From NCBI RefSeq assembly GCF_001879695.1, contig NZ_MNBL01000016.1:1-64000 (forward strand): 64,000 nt of DNA. The letters run 5' to 3'. The DNA comes from Nioella sediminis. Lineage in GTDB: Bacteria; Pseudomonadota; Alphaproteobacteria; Rhodobacterales; Rhodobacteraceae. Under the pieces are notes generated by a model. That model had not been told where the DNA came from. It did not search any database and was given only the letters and a program-made list of their open reading frames with translations. Shown one piece after another: positions 57,922-64,000 of this stretch (within the stretch, counting starts at the first letter, position 1; every line of letters begins with the position of its first letter). A program made the position numbers and the translations under genes.

Positions 57922-57942
57922 AGATCTTTCCTTCAGTCATGC

Positions 57943-57981
57943 ACCGCGTCTTGGGGAAACCTGGGGCGCGGTTTTTCTTTT
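57943..57981 (+). terminator. Terminator of tandem paralogue 1
   Basis: ACCGCGTCTT (from 57943) pairs, with G-U wobbles, with GGGGCGCGGT (57963-57972), followed by TTTTCTTTT. The right arm and T-run resemble the terminator after paralogue 2, so the duplication covers the whole transcription unit. Confidence 0.75.
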
Positions 57982-58019
57982 GTGTCAGGGGCTTGCACCG
58001 AACTTTACCGAACAGGCGC

Positions 58020-58117
58020 GCATATTGGGGGATCGACCCCATGCCCCGTGCGGCCCCCATCCGGCACAACAGGATCATCGAAACACGGAACACACCGACA
58101 CCAAGGAGACTAGACCA
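58020..58117 (+). repeat. Duplicated leader, copy 2
   Basis: Counterpart of 57439-57528 with the same opening block and order of conserved segments, slightly longer (98 bases) because of extra bases near the ribosome site AAGGAG. Conservation outside the coding part suggests either recent duplication or a shared regulated 5' UTR. Confidence 0.7.
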
Positions 58118-58510
58118 ATGACCTTCAAGACCTTCGCCAAAGCCGCCCTCGCCGCCGCTGCCTTCGCCGCCACCGCCAGCTCTGCCAGCGCATGGGGCTT
58201 CGACATCTGCGAGGATGTCACCATGCGCTTCCACAACAACACCGGTGCCGCAATCCAGATCTACGACGTGGACTACTACGATTACGGCCAGGGCATCTGG
58301 CGGTCCGAGCCGTTCGAGAACCGCGTGATCCAGGATGGCTACTACTTCAGCTTCACCCGCAACCTCGAAGACGTGGAAAACGCCGACACCCTGCTGCGCG
58401 TCCGCTACCGCACCACCAATGGCAGCGGCCAGTGGCGGGGCAACCACCGGGCGCAGGGCAACACCTTCACCTGCCGCCACAACAGCACGGCGAATGTCTA
58501 TATCCGCTGA
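58118..58510 (+). CDS. Small secreted protein, tandem paralogue 2
   Basis: 130 residues, aligned without gaps to paralogue 1. The signal peptide (FAKAALAAAAFAATASSASA) and both cysteines (DICEDV, NTFTCRHN) are conserved, while loops differ: AIQIYDVDYYDYGQGIWRSE and DGYYFSFTRNLEDVENADTL here. Most differences lie in the mature part and are often between similar residues, which suggests both copies make working proteins. Probably periplasmic or released. Function unknown; a small beta-sandwich that binds something at its aromatic face is my guess. Confidence 0.85.
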   Translation: MTFKTFAKAALAAAAFAATASSASAWGFDICEDVTMRFHNNTGAAIQIYDVDYYDYGQGIWRSEPFENRVIQDGYYFSFTRNLEDVENADTLLRVRYRTTNGSGQWRGNHRAQGNTFTCRHNSTANVYIR

Positions 58511-58532
58511 GCCCTCCCCCCAAAAAGCAAAA

Positions 58533-58567
58533 AACCGCGCCCCAAGCTCTCGGGGCGCGGTTCTTTC
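58533..58567 (+). terminator. Bidirectional terminator (paralogue 2 / proS)
   Basis: AACCGCGCCCC (58533-58543) and GGGGCGCGGTT (58552-58562) form an 11-bp perfect stem. The + side is followed by CTTTCTT; read on the - strand it is followed by TTTTGCTTTTTGG, a good tail for proS. Confidence 0.88.
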
Positions 58568-58587
58568 TTGTCGATCCGGTCCGGCGG

Positions 58588-59931
58588 TCAGCCCATATGC
58601 GGCGCGTAGATCTCCTGCACGCGGGCGATTGCGGCCTCAAGGCTCATCTCTTCGCTCTCGCCCGTCCGGCGGCTGGTCAGTTCCACCACACCGTTTTTCA
58701 AACCTCGCGGCCCCACGGTGATCCGCCAGGGCAGGCCGATCAGGTCCATGGTGGCGAATTTGGCGCCCGCCCGCTCCTCGGTATCGTCATAGAGCGGTTC
58801 CAGCCCGGCAGCGTTCAGCGCCTTGTAAAGCTGTTCACAGGCGGCATCGGTAGCCTCGTCCCCCTGACGCAGGTTCACGATCCCCACATGGAAGGGCGTC
58901 ACGCCCTCGGGCCAGATGATGCCCTTGTCGTCATGGCTCGCTTCGATGATCGCGCCAAGCAGGCGGCTGACGCCGATGCCGTGGCTGCCCATATGGACCG
59001 GAACCTTCTGCCCATCAGGCCCCTGCACCATCGCGCCCATGGGCTCGGAATACTTGGTGCCGAAATAGAAGATCTGGCCCACTTCGATCCCGCGAGCTGA
59101 CCGACGGCGGTCTTCTGGAATCGCATTGAAGGCGGCCTCGTCATGGGTTTCATCCGTGCGGGCATAGAGCGAGGTGAACTCCTCCATCACCGCGCGGCAT
59201 TCCTCGTGGCTGTCATAGTCGATCTCGCGCGCACCCAAACGGATATCAGTCACGGCGCTGTCGTAGAACACTTCCGACTCGCCCGTTTCCGCCAGCACAA
59301 GGAATTCATGGGTGTCGTCGCCGCCAATGGGGCCGGAATCGGCGCGCATCGGGATGGCTTGCAGACCCATACGCTCATAGGTGCGCAGGTAGCTCACGAG
59401 GTGGCGGTTATAAGCGTGCAGCGCGTCCTCTTTGGTGAGGTCGAAGTTGTAGCCGTCCTTCATGTAGAATTCGCGCCCCCGCATCACGCCGAAACGCGGG
59501 CGGATCTCATCGCGGAATTTCCACTGGATCTGATAGAGCGTCAGCGGCAGATCCTTGTAGCTGCTGACATGGCTGCGGAAGATATCCGTCACCATTTCCT
59601 CGGCGGTCGGCGTATAGAGCAGATCGCGTTCGTGCCGGTCCTGCATGCGCAGCATTTCCTGACCGTAATCGTCATAGCGCCCGGATTCGCGCCACAGGTC
59701 CGCCGGTTGCAGAATGGGCATCTGGATCGCGATGTGACCGGCGCGGGCCTGTTCCTCATGCACGATGTTCTCGATCTTGCGCAGCACCTTGAAGCCAAGC
59801 GGCAGCCAGGAATAGATGCCAGCGGCCTGCTGTTTGATCATACCGGCGCGCAGCATGTAGCGGTGGCTGACGATCTGGGCCTCGGCGGGGGTTTCTTTCA
59901 GAACGGGCAGGAAGTAGCGGGACAGACGCAT
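58588..59931 (-). CDS. proS: Prolyl-tRNA synthetase (short form)
   Basis: 447 residues. Class II aminoacyl-tRNA synthetase charging tRNA-Pro. Catalytic core motifs: [40 protein letters not shown] (motif 2), [17 protein letters not shown] (motif 3), then an anticodon-binding domain. The length shows that the INS editing domain of the E. coli enzyme (572 residues) is missing, as is usual in alphaproteobacteria; a free-standing YbaK/ProXp would then do the editing. Ends at a strong bidirectional terminator. Confidence 0.95.
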   Translation of the reverse strand: MRLSRYFLPVLKETPAEAQIVSHRYMLRAGMIKQQAAGIYSWLPLGFKVLRKIENIVHEEQARAGHIAIQMPILQPADLWRESGRYDDYGQEMLRMQDRHERDLLYTPTAEEMVTDIFRSHVSSYKDLPLTLYQIQWKFRDEIRPRFGVMRGREFYMKDGYNFDLTKEDALHAYNRHLVSYLRTYERMGLQAIPMRADSGPIGGDDTHEFLVLAETGESEVFYDSAVTDIRLGAREIDYDSHEECRAVMEEFTSLYARTDETHDEAAFNAIPEDRRRSARGIEVGQIFYFGTKYSEPMGAMVQGPDGQKVPVHMGSHGIGVSRLLGAIIEASHDDKGIIWPEGVTPFHVGIVNLRQGDEATDAACEQLYKALNAAGLEPLYDDTEERAGAKFATMDLIGLPWRITVGPRGLKNGVVELTSRRTGESEEMSLEAAIARVQEIYAPHMG

Positions 59932-59990
59932 GTGGGCAGACCTATAGGTTCGTTTGGCCCCTGATTAGGGGAAAGGGCGCGCGGGGGCAA

Positions 59991-61232
59991 TCAGGGTTGC
60001 GCGGCGCGGGCGGCAAGGCTGAGGCAGACCTTGGTGGCCAGCGCCATATCCTGCACGCTGACCCATTCCAGCGGCCCGTGGATTTCCTGCATCCCGCAGA
60101 AGATGTTGGGGCATGGCACGCCAAGCTCGGTCAGGCGAGAGCCGTCGGTGCCGCCGCGAATGGCGGTGCTGTCGGGGTCCATCCCGTGTTCCCTGTACGC
60201 TTCGCGGGCGAGGTCCACGGGCGACATGTCCTTTTCCAGCCAGTAGCGCATGTTGCGGTATTGGGGGCGGATCGCGCAAATGATCTCGGCACGCGGTTCG
60301 GTGGCGGCGACGGTCTCGCAGACCTGTTGCAGAAGCGCGCCTTTCGCGGCGAGGCCGTCGAGTTCGAAATCGCGCAGGATGAAGCTGAGTTCGGCCTCGG
60401 CTGCCGTTCCCGACATCGCATATAGATGGATGAATCCGTCGCGGTCTTCGGTCGTTTCCGGGGTCATCGTCACATGCGGCAGGGTCTGCACGATCTTGGC
60501 CGCCAGATGCAGCGCGTTGACCAGCTTGTCCTTGGCCCAACCGGGATGCGCGGCGACGCCTTTGACGGTCACAAGCGCGCCGTCGGCGGAAAAGCTTTCA
60601 TATTCCAACTCGCCCGGCATCGACCCATCGAGCGTATAGGCGAAATCGGCCCCCAGATCGGCGGGCAAGCGCGCGTCCACTCCGCGCCCGATTTCCTCGT
60701 CAGGGGTGAAGGCGATGCGGATCTTGCCATGGCTGTGCCCCGGCTCGGACAGCAGTTTGCGCGCCATGGTCATGATGATCGCGATACCCGCCTTGTCATC
60801 GGCGCCAAGCAGCGTGGTGCCACTCGCCGTGATAATGTCCTCGCCCACTTTCTCGGCCAGGTAGGGCGCGTTTTCGGGTGAGAGTTTCAGCCCCGGCGCA
60901 TCAGCGAAGGTGATGTCGCCGCCATTGTAGTGGCGATGCACCACGGGCTTCACTCCCGTCGCGTTGAAGGCGGGCGCGGTATCCATATGGGCGCAGAAGC
61001 CCACGACCGGCGCCCCCTCCACGGTGGCCGGGATCGTCGCCAGAACCGCGCCGTACTCGGTTAACTGAACGTCCGCCGCCCCGATCTCCTCCAGTTCCGC
61101 CTTCAGGACGCGCGCCAGATCCAGCTGGATCGCAGTGCTGGGAGAGGTCGGAGAAGTCTCATCGCTTTGAGTGTCGATGGCGGCGTAACGGACAAGGCGG
61201 TCCTCCAGCTCGGAATCGAATTCGGTGCGCAT
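59991..61232 (-). CDS. pepT: Peptidase T (tripeptide aminopeptidase)
   Basis: 413 residues. Zn-dependent M20B enzyme removing the N-terminal residue of tripeptides in the cytoplasm. VVGFCAHMDTAPAFN (metal His/Asp), TLLGADDKAGIAIIM (bridging Asp), FTPDEEIGRGVDARLP (catalytic Glu-Glu) and IRGGTDGSRLTELGVPCPN are the family's metal and substrate stretches; a dimerisation domain sits between. ATG 61232 follows AAAGGA; longer open frame upstream is not conserved. Divergent from the FAD oxidoreductase gene. Confidence 0.94.
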   Translation of the reverse strand: MRTEFDSELEDRLVRYAAIDTQSDETSPTSPSTAIQLDLARVLKAELEEIGAADVQLTEYGAVLATIPATVEGAPVVGFCAHMDTAPAFNATGVKPVVHRHYNGGDITFADAPGLKLSPENAPYLAEKVGEDIITASGTTLLGADDKAGIAIIMTMARKLLSEPGHSHGKIRIAFTPDEEIGRGVDARLPADLGADFAYTLDGSMPGELEYESFSADGALVTVKGVAAHPGWAKDKLVNALHLAAKIVQTLPHVTMTPETTEDRDGFIHLYAMSGTAAEAELSFILRDFELDGLAAKGALLQQVCETVAATEPRAEIICAIRPQYRNMRYWLEKDMSPVDLAREAYREHGMDPDSTAIRGGTDGSRLTELGVPCPNIFCGMQEIHGPLEWVSVQDMALATKVCLSLAARAAQP

Positions 61233-61351
61233 TTGGGGTCCTTTCTGCTGGATCGCATCAGGGCCAAGCCGCCCGGCACTGTCAAGCCGATTGACCCCGC
61301 CGCGCGGATGGTGATTGTAACCGTTTGATGACACCACAGGCGGAGCGACCC

Positions 61352-62713
61352 ATGCTGACCATCACCGAACCCGCGCGCGAGATACCAGTCGTTCATCAGA
61401 CCGAGGTGCTTGTCGTGGGCTCCGGCCCCGGCGGGCTGGCTGCAGCCCTTGCCGCCGCACGGGCGGGGGCGGAGGTGACGCTGCTCGACCGGTTCGGCTG
61501 TTTCGGTGGCAACATCACCGTGGTCGGGGTCGAGGGCTTTGCCTGGTATCGCCATGAACAGACGGTGGAGGCTGGCGGCATCGGCTGGGAATTCGAGGAG
61601 CGCGCCAAGGCCATGGGCGCGGCGGTGCCCGAAAGCCAATCGCTGTCCTATGAACTCGACAGCGAGGGGTTCAAGCTGGTCGCCGACCGGCTGGTCGAAG
61701 AGGCCGGAATTCACCCAATGCTGCATCGCGCCTTCGTCGCCCCGATCATGGAGGGCAACGTGATCAAAGGCGTGATCGTCGAAAGCAAAGCCGGACGCGA
61801 GGCTGTGCTGGCCAAACGGGTGATCGACGCAACGGGCGACGCGGACGTTGCGCATCGCGCCGGTGCCCCCACCCGCAAGACCCCGCTGGAGGAAACGCAG
61901 GCCGCAAGCGTCATGTTCCACGTTGCGGGCGTCGACAAGCAGCGCTTCATGGAGGGCGTCAAGGCCGACCCACAGACCTATGCCAACTGGTCCACCGGCG
62001 AATGGCAGGTGGAAACCGACGGCAAGGAAGACGAGATGTTCTCGCCATTCCTCGCCAAACCCTTCGCGCAGGCGATCCGCGACGGGGTGATCCCCGCGCA
62101 TCTCAATACCATCGGCGGCACCTGGGGCGCGGTGCATGACAGTGGCGAGATGACCTATATGAACCTCGTCCACCTTGCGGGCTGTGATGGGGTGGATCCC
62201 GACAGCCTGACGAGGTTCGAGATCGAGGGGCGCAAACAGGCGATGCTGGCGATCGAGGCGCTGCGCCGCTACACGCCGGGCTGCGAGGGCGTCAGGCTGC
62301 GCAATTTCGGCATGTCCATCGGCATCCGCGACAGCCGCAAGATCGACGCGGTCTACAACATGACCGAGGGGGATGTGCGCCATCAGGGCCGGTTTGAAGA
62401 TACAATCGGCATCTACCCGGAATTCATCGACGGCTACGGCATCCTGATCCTGCCCACGACGGGGCGCTACATGCAGATCCCCTATCGGTCCATGCTGCCC
62501 AAAGGGGTCGAGAACCTGCTGGTCACGGGCCGCGCCATTGGGGGCGACAAGGTTTCCCACGCGGCGGTGCGCAACATGGCCTGCTGCGCGGTCGCGGGCC
62601 AGGGCGCGGGCGTGGCGGCGGCACTGTCGCTGAAATCGAACCGGGGTCTGGCGGATGTGGACCTGTCCGCCGTTCAGGCGGAGCTGACCCGTCAGGGCGT
62701 GCGCATCCACTAG
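61352..62713 (+). CDS. FAD-dependent oxidoreductase (FAD_oxidored type)
   Basis: 453 residues. N-terminal dinucleotide-binding motif VLVVGSGPGGLAAALAAARA followed by LLDRFGCFGGNITVVGVEGF, ending in a C-terminal VTGRAIGGDKVSHAAVRNMA and CCAVAGQGAGVAAALSLK with the typical FAD phosphate loop. This matches the PF12831 group (flavoproteins fused or related to succinate dehydrogenase / fumarate reductase flavoproteins). Substrate unknown. I choose ATG 61352 with GGAG upstream over ATG 61328. Alone between pepT and a small gene on the other strand. Confidence 0.85.
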   Translation: MLTITEPAREIPVVHQTEVLVVGSGPGGLAAALAAARAGAEVTLLDRFGCFGGNITVVGVEGFAWYRHEQTVEAGGIGWEFEERAKAMGAAVPESQSLSYELDSEGFKLVADRLVEEAGIHPMLHRAFVAPIMEGNVIKGVIVESKAGREAVLAKRVIDATGDADVAHRAGAPTRKTPLEETQAASVMFHVAGVDKQRFMEGVKADPQTYANWSTGEWQVETDGKEDEMFSPFLAKPFAQAIRDGVIPAHLNTIGGTWGAVHDSGEMTYMNLVHLAGCDGVDPDSLTRFEIEGRKQAMLAIEALRRYTPGCEGVRLRNFGMSIGIRDSRKIDAVYNMTEGDVRHQGRFEDTIGIYPEFIDGYGILILPTTGRYMQIPYRSMLPKGVENLLVTGRAIGGDKVSHAAVRNMACCAVAGQGAGVAAALSLKSNRGLADVDLSAVQAELTRQGVRIH

Positions 62714-62736
62714 GCGGCCCCGAGGCCGGGCGCCCC

Positions 62737-63006
62737 CTAGTCAGGCGCGGGCAGTTCCAGAACGACAGGCCCCATGCGCCAGACCTGGCAGGCATCACAG
62801 GACCTGCCTTCATCCTTCTGAAAGCCGATATCGGCCAGCAGATGCGGCGAAAGCTCTGCAAGCCGCAACAGATCCTCATCGCAGCCGGGGCCCATATCGT
62901 GCCTTTGAATGCGGCGTACGAAATCCACCAGCACATGCAGACCGCGGGCCAAGCCCCCCGCGCGATTACCCTTGGACAAGGGTGATATTTCCTGAACGAA
63001 GGCCAT
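62737..63006 (-). CDS. Small cysteine-containing protein
   Basis: 89 residues. A helical central stretch LLRLAELSPHLLADIGFQKD recalls the end of DUF1127-type proteins, with cysteines in MGPGCDEDLL and RSCDACQVWRM that could bind metal. No signal peptide. I do not recognise a family firmly. It is divergent from the LysR gene, with 111 bases between the starts, so it may be that regulator's target; its stop is 24 bases from the convergent oxidoreductase stop. Confidence 0.6.
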   Translation of the reverse strand: MAFVQEISPLSKGNRAGGLARGLHVLVDFVRRIQRHDMGPGCDEDLLRLAELSPHLLADIGFQKDEGRSCDACQVWRMGPVVLELPAPD

Positions 63007-63117
63007 CCTGTTGCTCCAGACTTATTCGGCTAAAGGCAAATTAAATGGCCACACAGACTTGCCGCAAACCACAATTCCTCGCATCATGAGTGAGTAAATC
63101 TGATCCAAAGGCACTCT
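63007..63117. promoter_or_regulatory. LysR divergent control region
   Basis: 111 AT-richer bases between the small protein gene and the LysR gene. LysR boxes of T-N11-A type are expected; several T-N11-A matches occur by chance and none stands out as a clear dyad. Function inferred from gene layout only. Confidence 0.4.
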
Positions 63118-64000
63118 ATGCGCCTCCCCCCTCTCAACGCACTGCGCGCCTTCGAGGCGGCGGCCCGGCATAATGGCTACATCGCCGCTGCCGAAGAACT
63201 GCACGTCACACGCGGGGCCATCAGCCGGCAGGTCAAGCTGTTGGAGGAGCATCTGGGCGTGCAGCTGTTCCAGCGTGGCCATAACGGCGTGACACTGACC
63301 GAGGCGGGCGGGGACCTGCTGCCGGTGCTGACGGATGCGTTCGGCAAGATCGCCGCGCAGGCCGACCGGATGACCGAGCAGGCAACAGCATTGCGCATCA
63401 TCTGCCCGCCCACCCTGTCGATCCGCTGGCTTTTCCCGAAACTGGCGCAGTTCCGACAGGCACATCCCGAGACCCCGGTCCGCCTGACAACCGACTTCTA
63501 CGGGCAATCCGGCTTCGATGCGACGCGCTATGATCTCGGTGTTTCGCTGGAATTCTGGCCGGGTCGGTCGCCGGACATACAGATCCAGCCGGTGTTCCCG
63601 ATGCGCCTGTCCCCTGCCTGCGCGCCCGCGCTGCTGGAGGATGGCCCTCTGCTTGCCTCCCCTGCCGATCTTGGGCGTTTCACCTTATTGCACGAAAGCG
63701 CGGCGCGAAAGGACTGGCGCACATGGGTGCAGCATTTCGGCGTCGACGGGCTCGATCCCGGACAGGGGGAAGCCTTCCCAAATCTCGACATGGCGGCAAA
63801 GGCAGCGGTGATGGGGGCTGGCGTCGTCATGGCCGATCTTTCCCTCTGCCGCGAAGAGCTGGAGCGCGGTGCGCTTGTGCTGCCCTTCCCCGACATGACC
63901 TGCGCCACGCCCCATGGCCGCTATGCGCTGATCGGCGCGGCAGACCGCTGGAACGCACCCGGTGTGAAGATCTTTCGAGACTGGATCGCGGAAGCAGCCA
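63118..64000 (+). CDS. LysR-family transcriptional regulator (3' end cut by window)
   Basis: 294 residues visible; the frame is still open at the window end. N-terminal winged helix-turn-helix (LPPLNALRAFEAAARHNGYI, AAEELHVTRGAISRQVKLLE) at about residues 3-60, then a periplasmic-binding-protein-like effector domain from about 90. The start MRLPPLNALRAFEAAARH is the GcvA-type N-terminus. Ligand unknown. Likely controls the divergent small gene or itself. Confidence 0.92.
   Translation, partial: MRLPPLNALRAFEAAARHNGYIAAAEELHVTRGAISRQVKLLEEHLGVQLFQRGHNGVTLTEAGGDLLPVLTDAFGKIAAQADRMTEQATALRIICPPTLSIRWLFPKLAQFRQAHPETPVRLTTDFYGQSGFDATRYDLGVSLEFWPGRSPDIQIQPVFPMRLSPACAPALLEDGPLLASPADLGRFTLLHESAARKDWRTWVQHFGVDGLDPGQGEAFPNLDMAAKAAVMGAGVVMADLSLCREELERGALVLPFPDMTCATPHGRYALIGAADRWNAPGVKIFRDWIAEAA

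Noticed and set aside
61103-62710. 535-residue antisense frame opposite the FAD oxidoreductase gene
   Set aside because: The + strand frame has a clear FAD-binding motif and RBS; the antisense frame has neither.

Overview
The window is high-GC chromosomal DNA of an alphaproteobacterium, most likely a marine Rhodobacteraceae (Roseobacter-group) species. Support: an F1-only ATP synthase operon in the order atpH-A-G-D-C; a proS/lolC/lolD neighbourhood; a Hint-domain protein of the type common in this family; DUF2125 and DUF2937 proteins; and AAGGAG-type ribosome binding sites with tightly overlapping genes. I see no tRNA, rRNA, CRISPR array, complete insertion sequence or prophage.

Layout. 1-9.3 kb (+ strand): end of a Hint protein, a PAS-GAF-GGDEF diguanylate cyclase, a ferric-reductase-like flavohaem protein, a Mn-type pyrophosphatase, a secreted protein, a HAD phosphatase, a MaoC hydratase, then ribF, a YcgN-type protein and threonine aldolase as a coupled trio. 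9.4-13.2 kb: two hydrolase/isomerase genes, prs, a cation diffusion facilitator and an H-type lectin. 13.3-18.2 kb (- strand): F1 ATP synthase operon. 18.5-22.6 kb: a methyltransferase, gloB and clpA. 22.7-27.4 kb (- strand): an NTF2-like protein and a pair made of an ExbB/MotA-like channel and a 1046-residue MotB/OmpA-like protein with an enormous coiled coil, which looks like an ion-driven motor or force-transducing complex of unknown purpose. 27.5-29.1 kb: ChaC and DUF2125 genes.

29.6-38.4 kb (+ strand) is a seven-gene, translationally coupled catabolic operon: hydantoinase A and B, a HisC-like aminotransferase, a maleate isomerase/Asp-Glu racemase-type enzyme, an MmgE/PrpD protein, a D-2-hydroxyacid dehydrogenase and a DapA-type aldolase. 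It has no transporter or regulator beside it and its substrate is unknown. It is flanked by gene-poor DNA and looks like an accessory insertion.

38.5-43.8 kb (- strand): extensin-like protein, prephenate dehydrogenase with hisC (tyrosine synthesis), a sugar isomerase, and 4-hydroxyphenylpyruvate dioxygenase (tyrosine breakdown), the last divergent from an Lrp-type regulator. 44.5-48.2 kb: a CPA2 antiporter and the divergent cobT/cobS genes. 48.4-53.3 kb (- strand): carD, fdxA, an S4 RNA-binding protein that appears to start at CTG, a SUV3-like helicase and a TPR protein. 53.4-54.7 kb: SCP2 protein and a lysophospholipase-like hydrolase. 54.8-59.9 kb: lolD, lolC and a DUF2937 gene, then two tandem copies of a small secreted-protein transcription unit, then proS. 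60-64 kb: pepT, an FAD oxidoreductase, a small cysteine-containing protein and a LysR regulator cut by the window end.

Between genes there are three families of short repeats: 20-22 bp perfect palindromes between convergent genes, GTGTAC arrays phased at 11 bp, and a conserved 24-bp element followed by GC hairpins. The strongest candidates for new biology are the coiled-coil motor pair, the hydantoinase operon and the tandem secreted-protein units.
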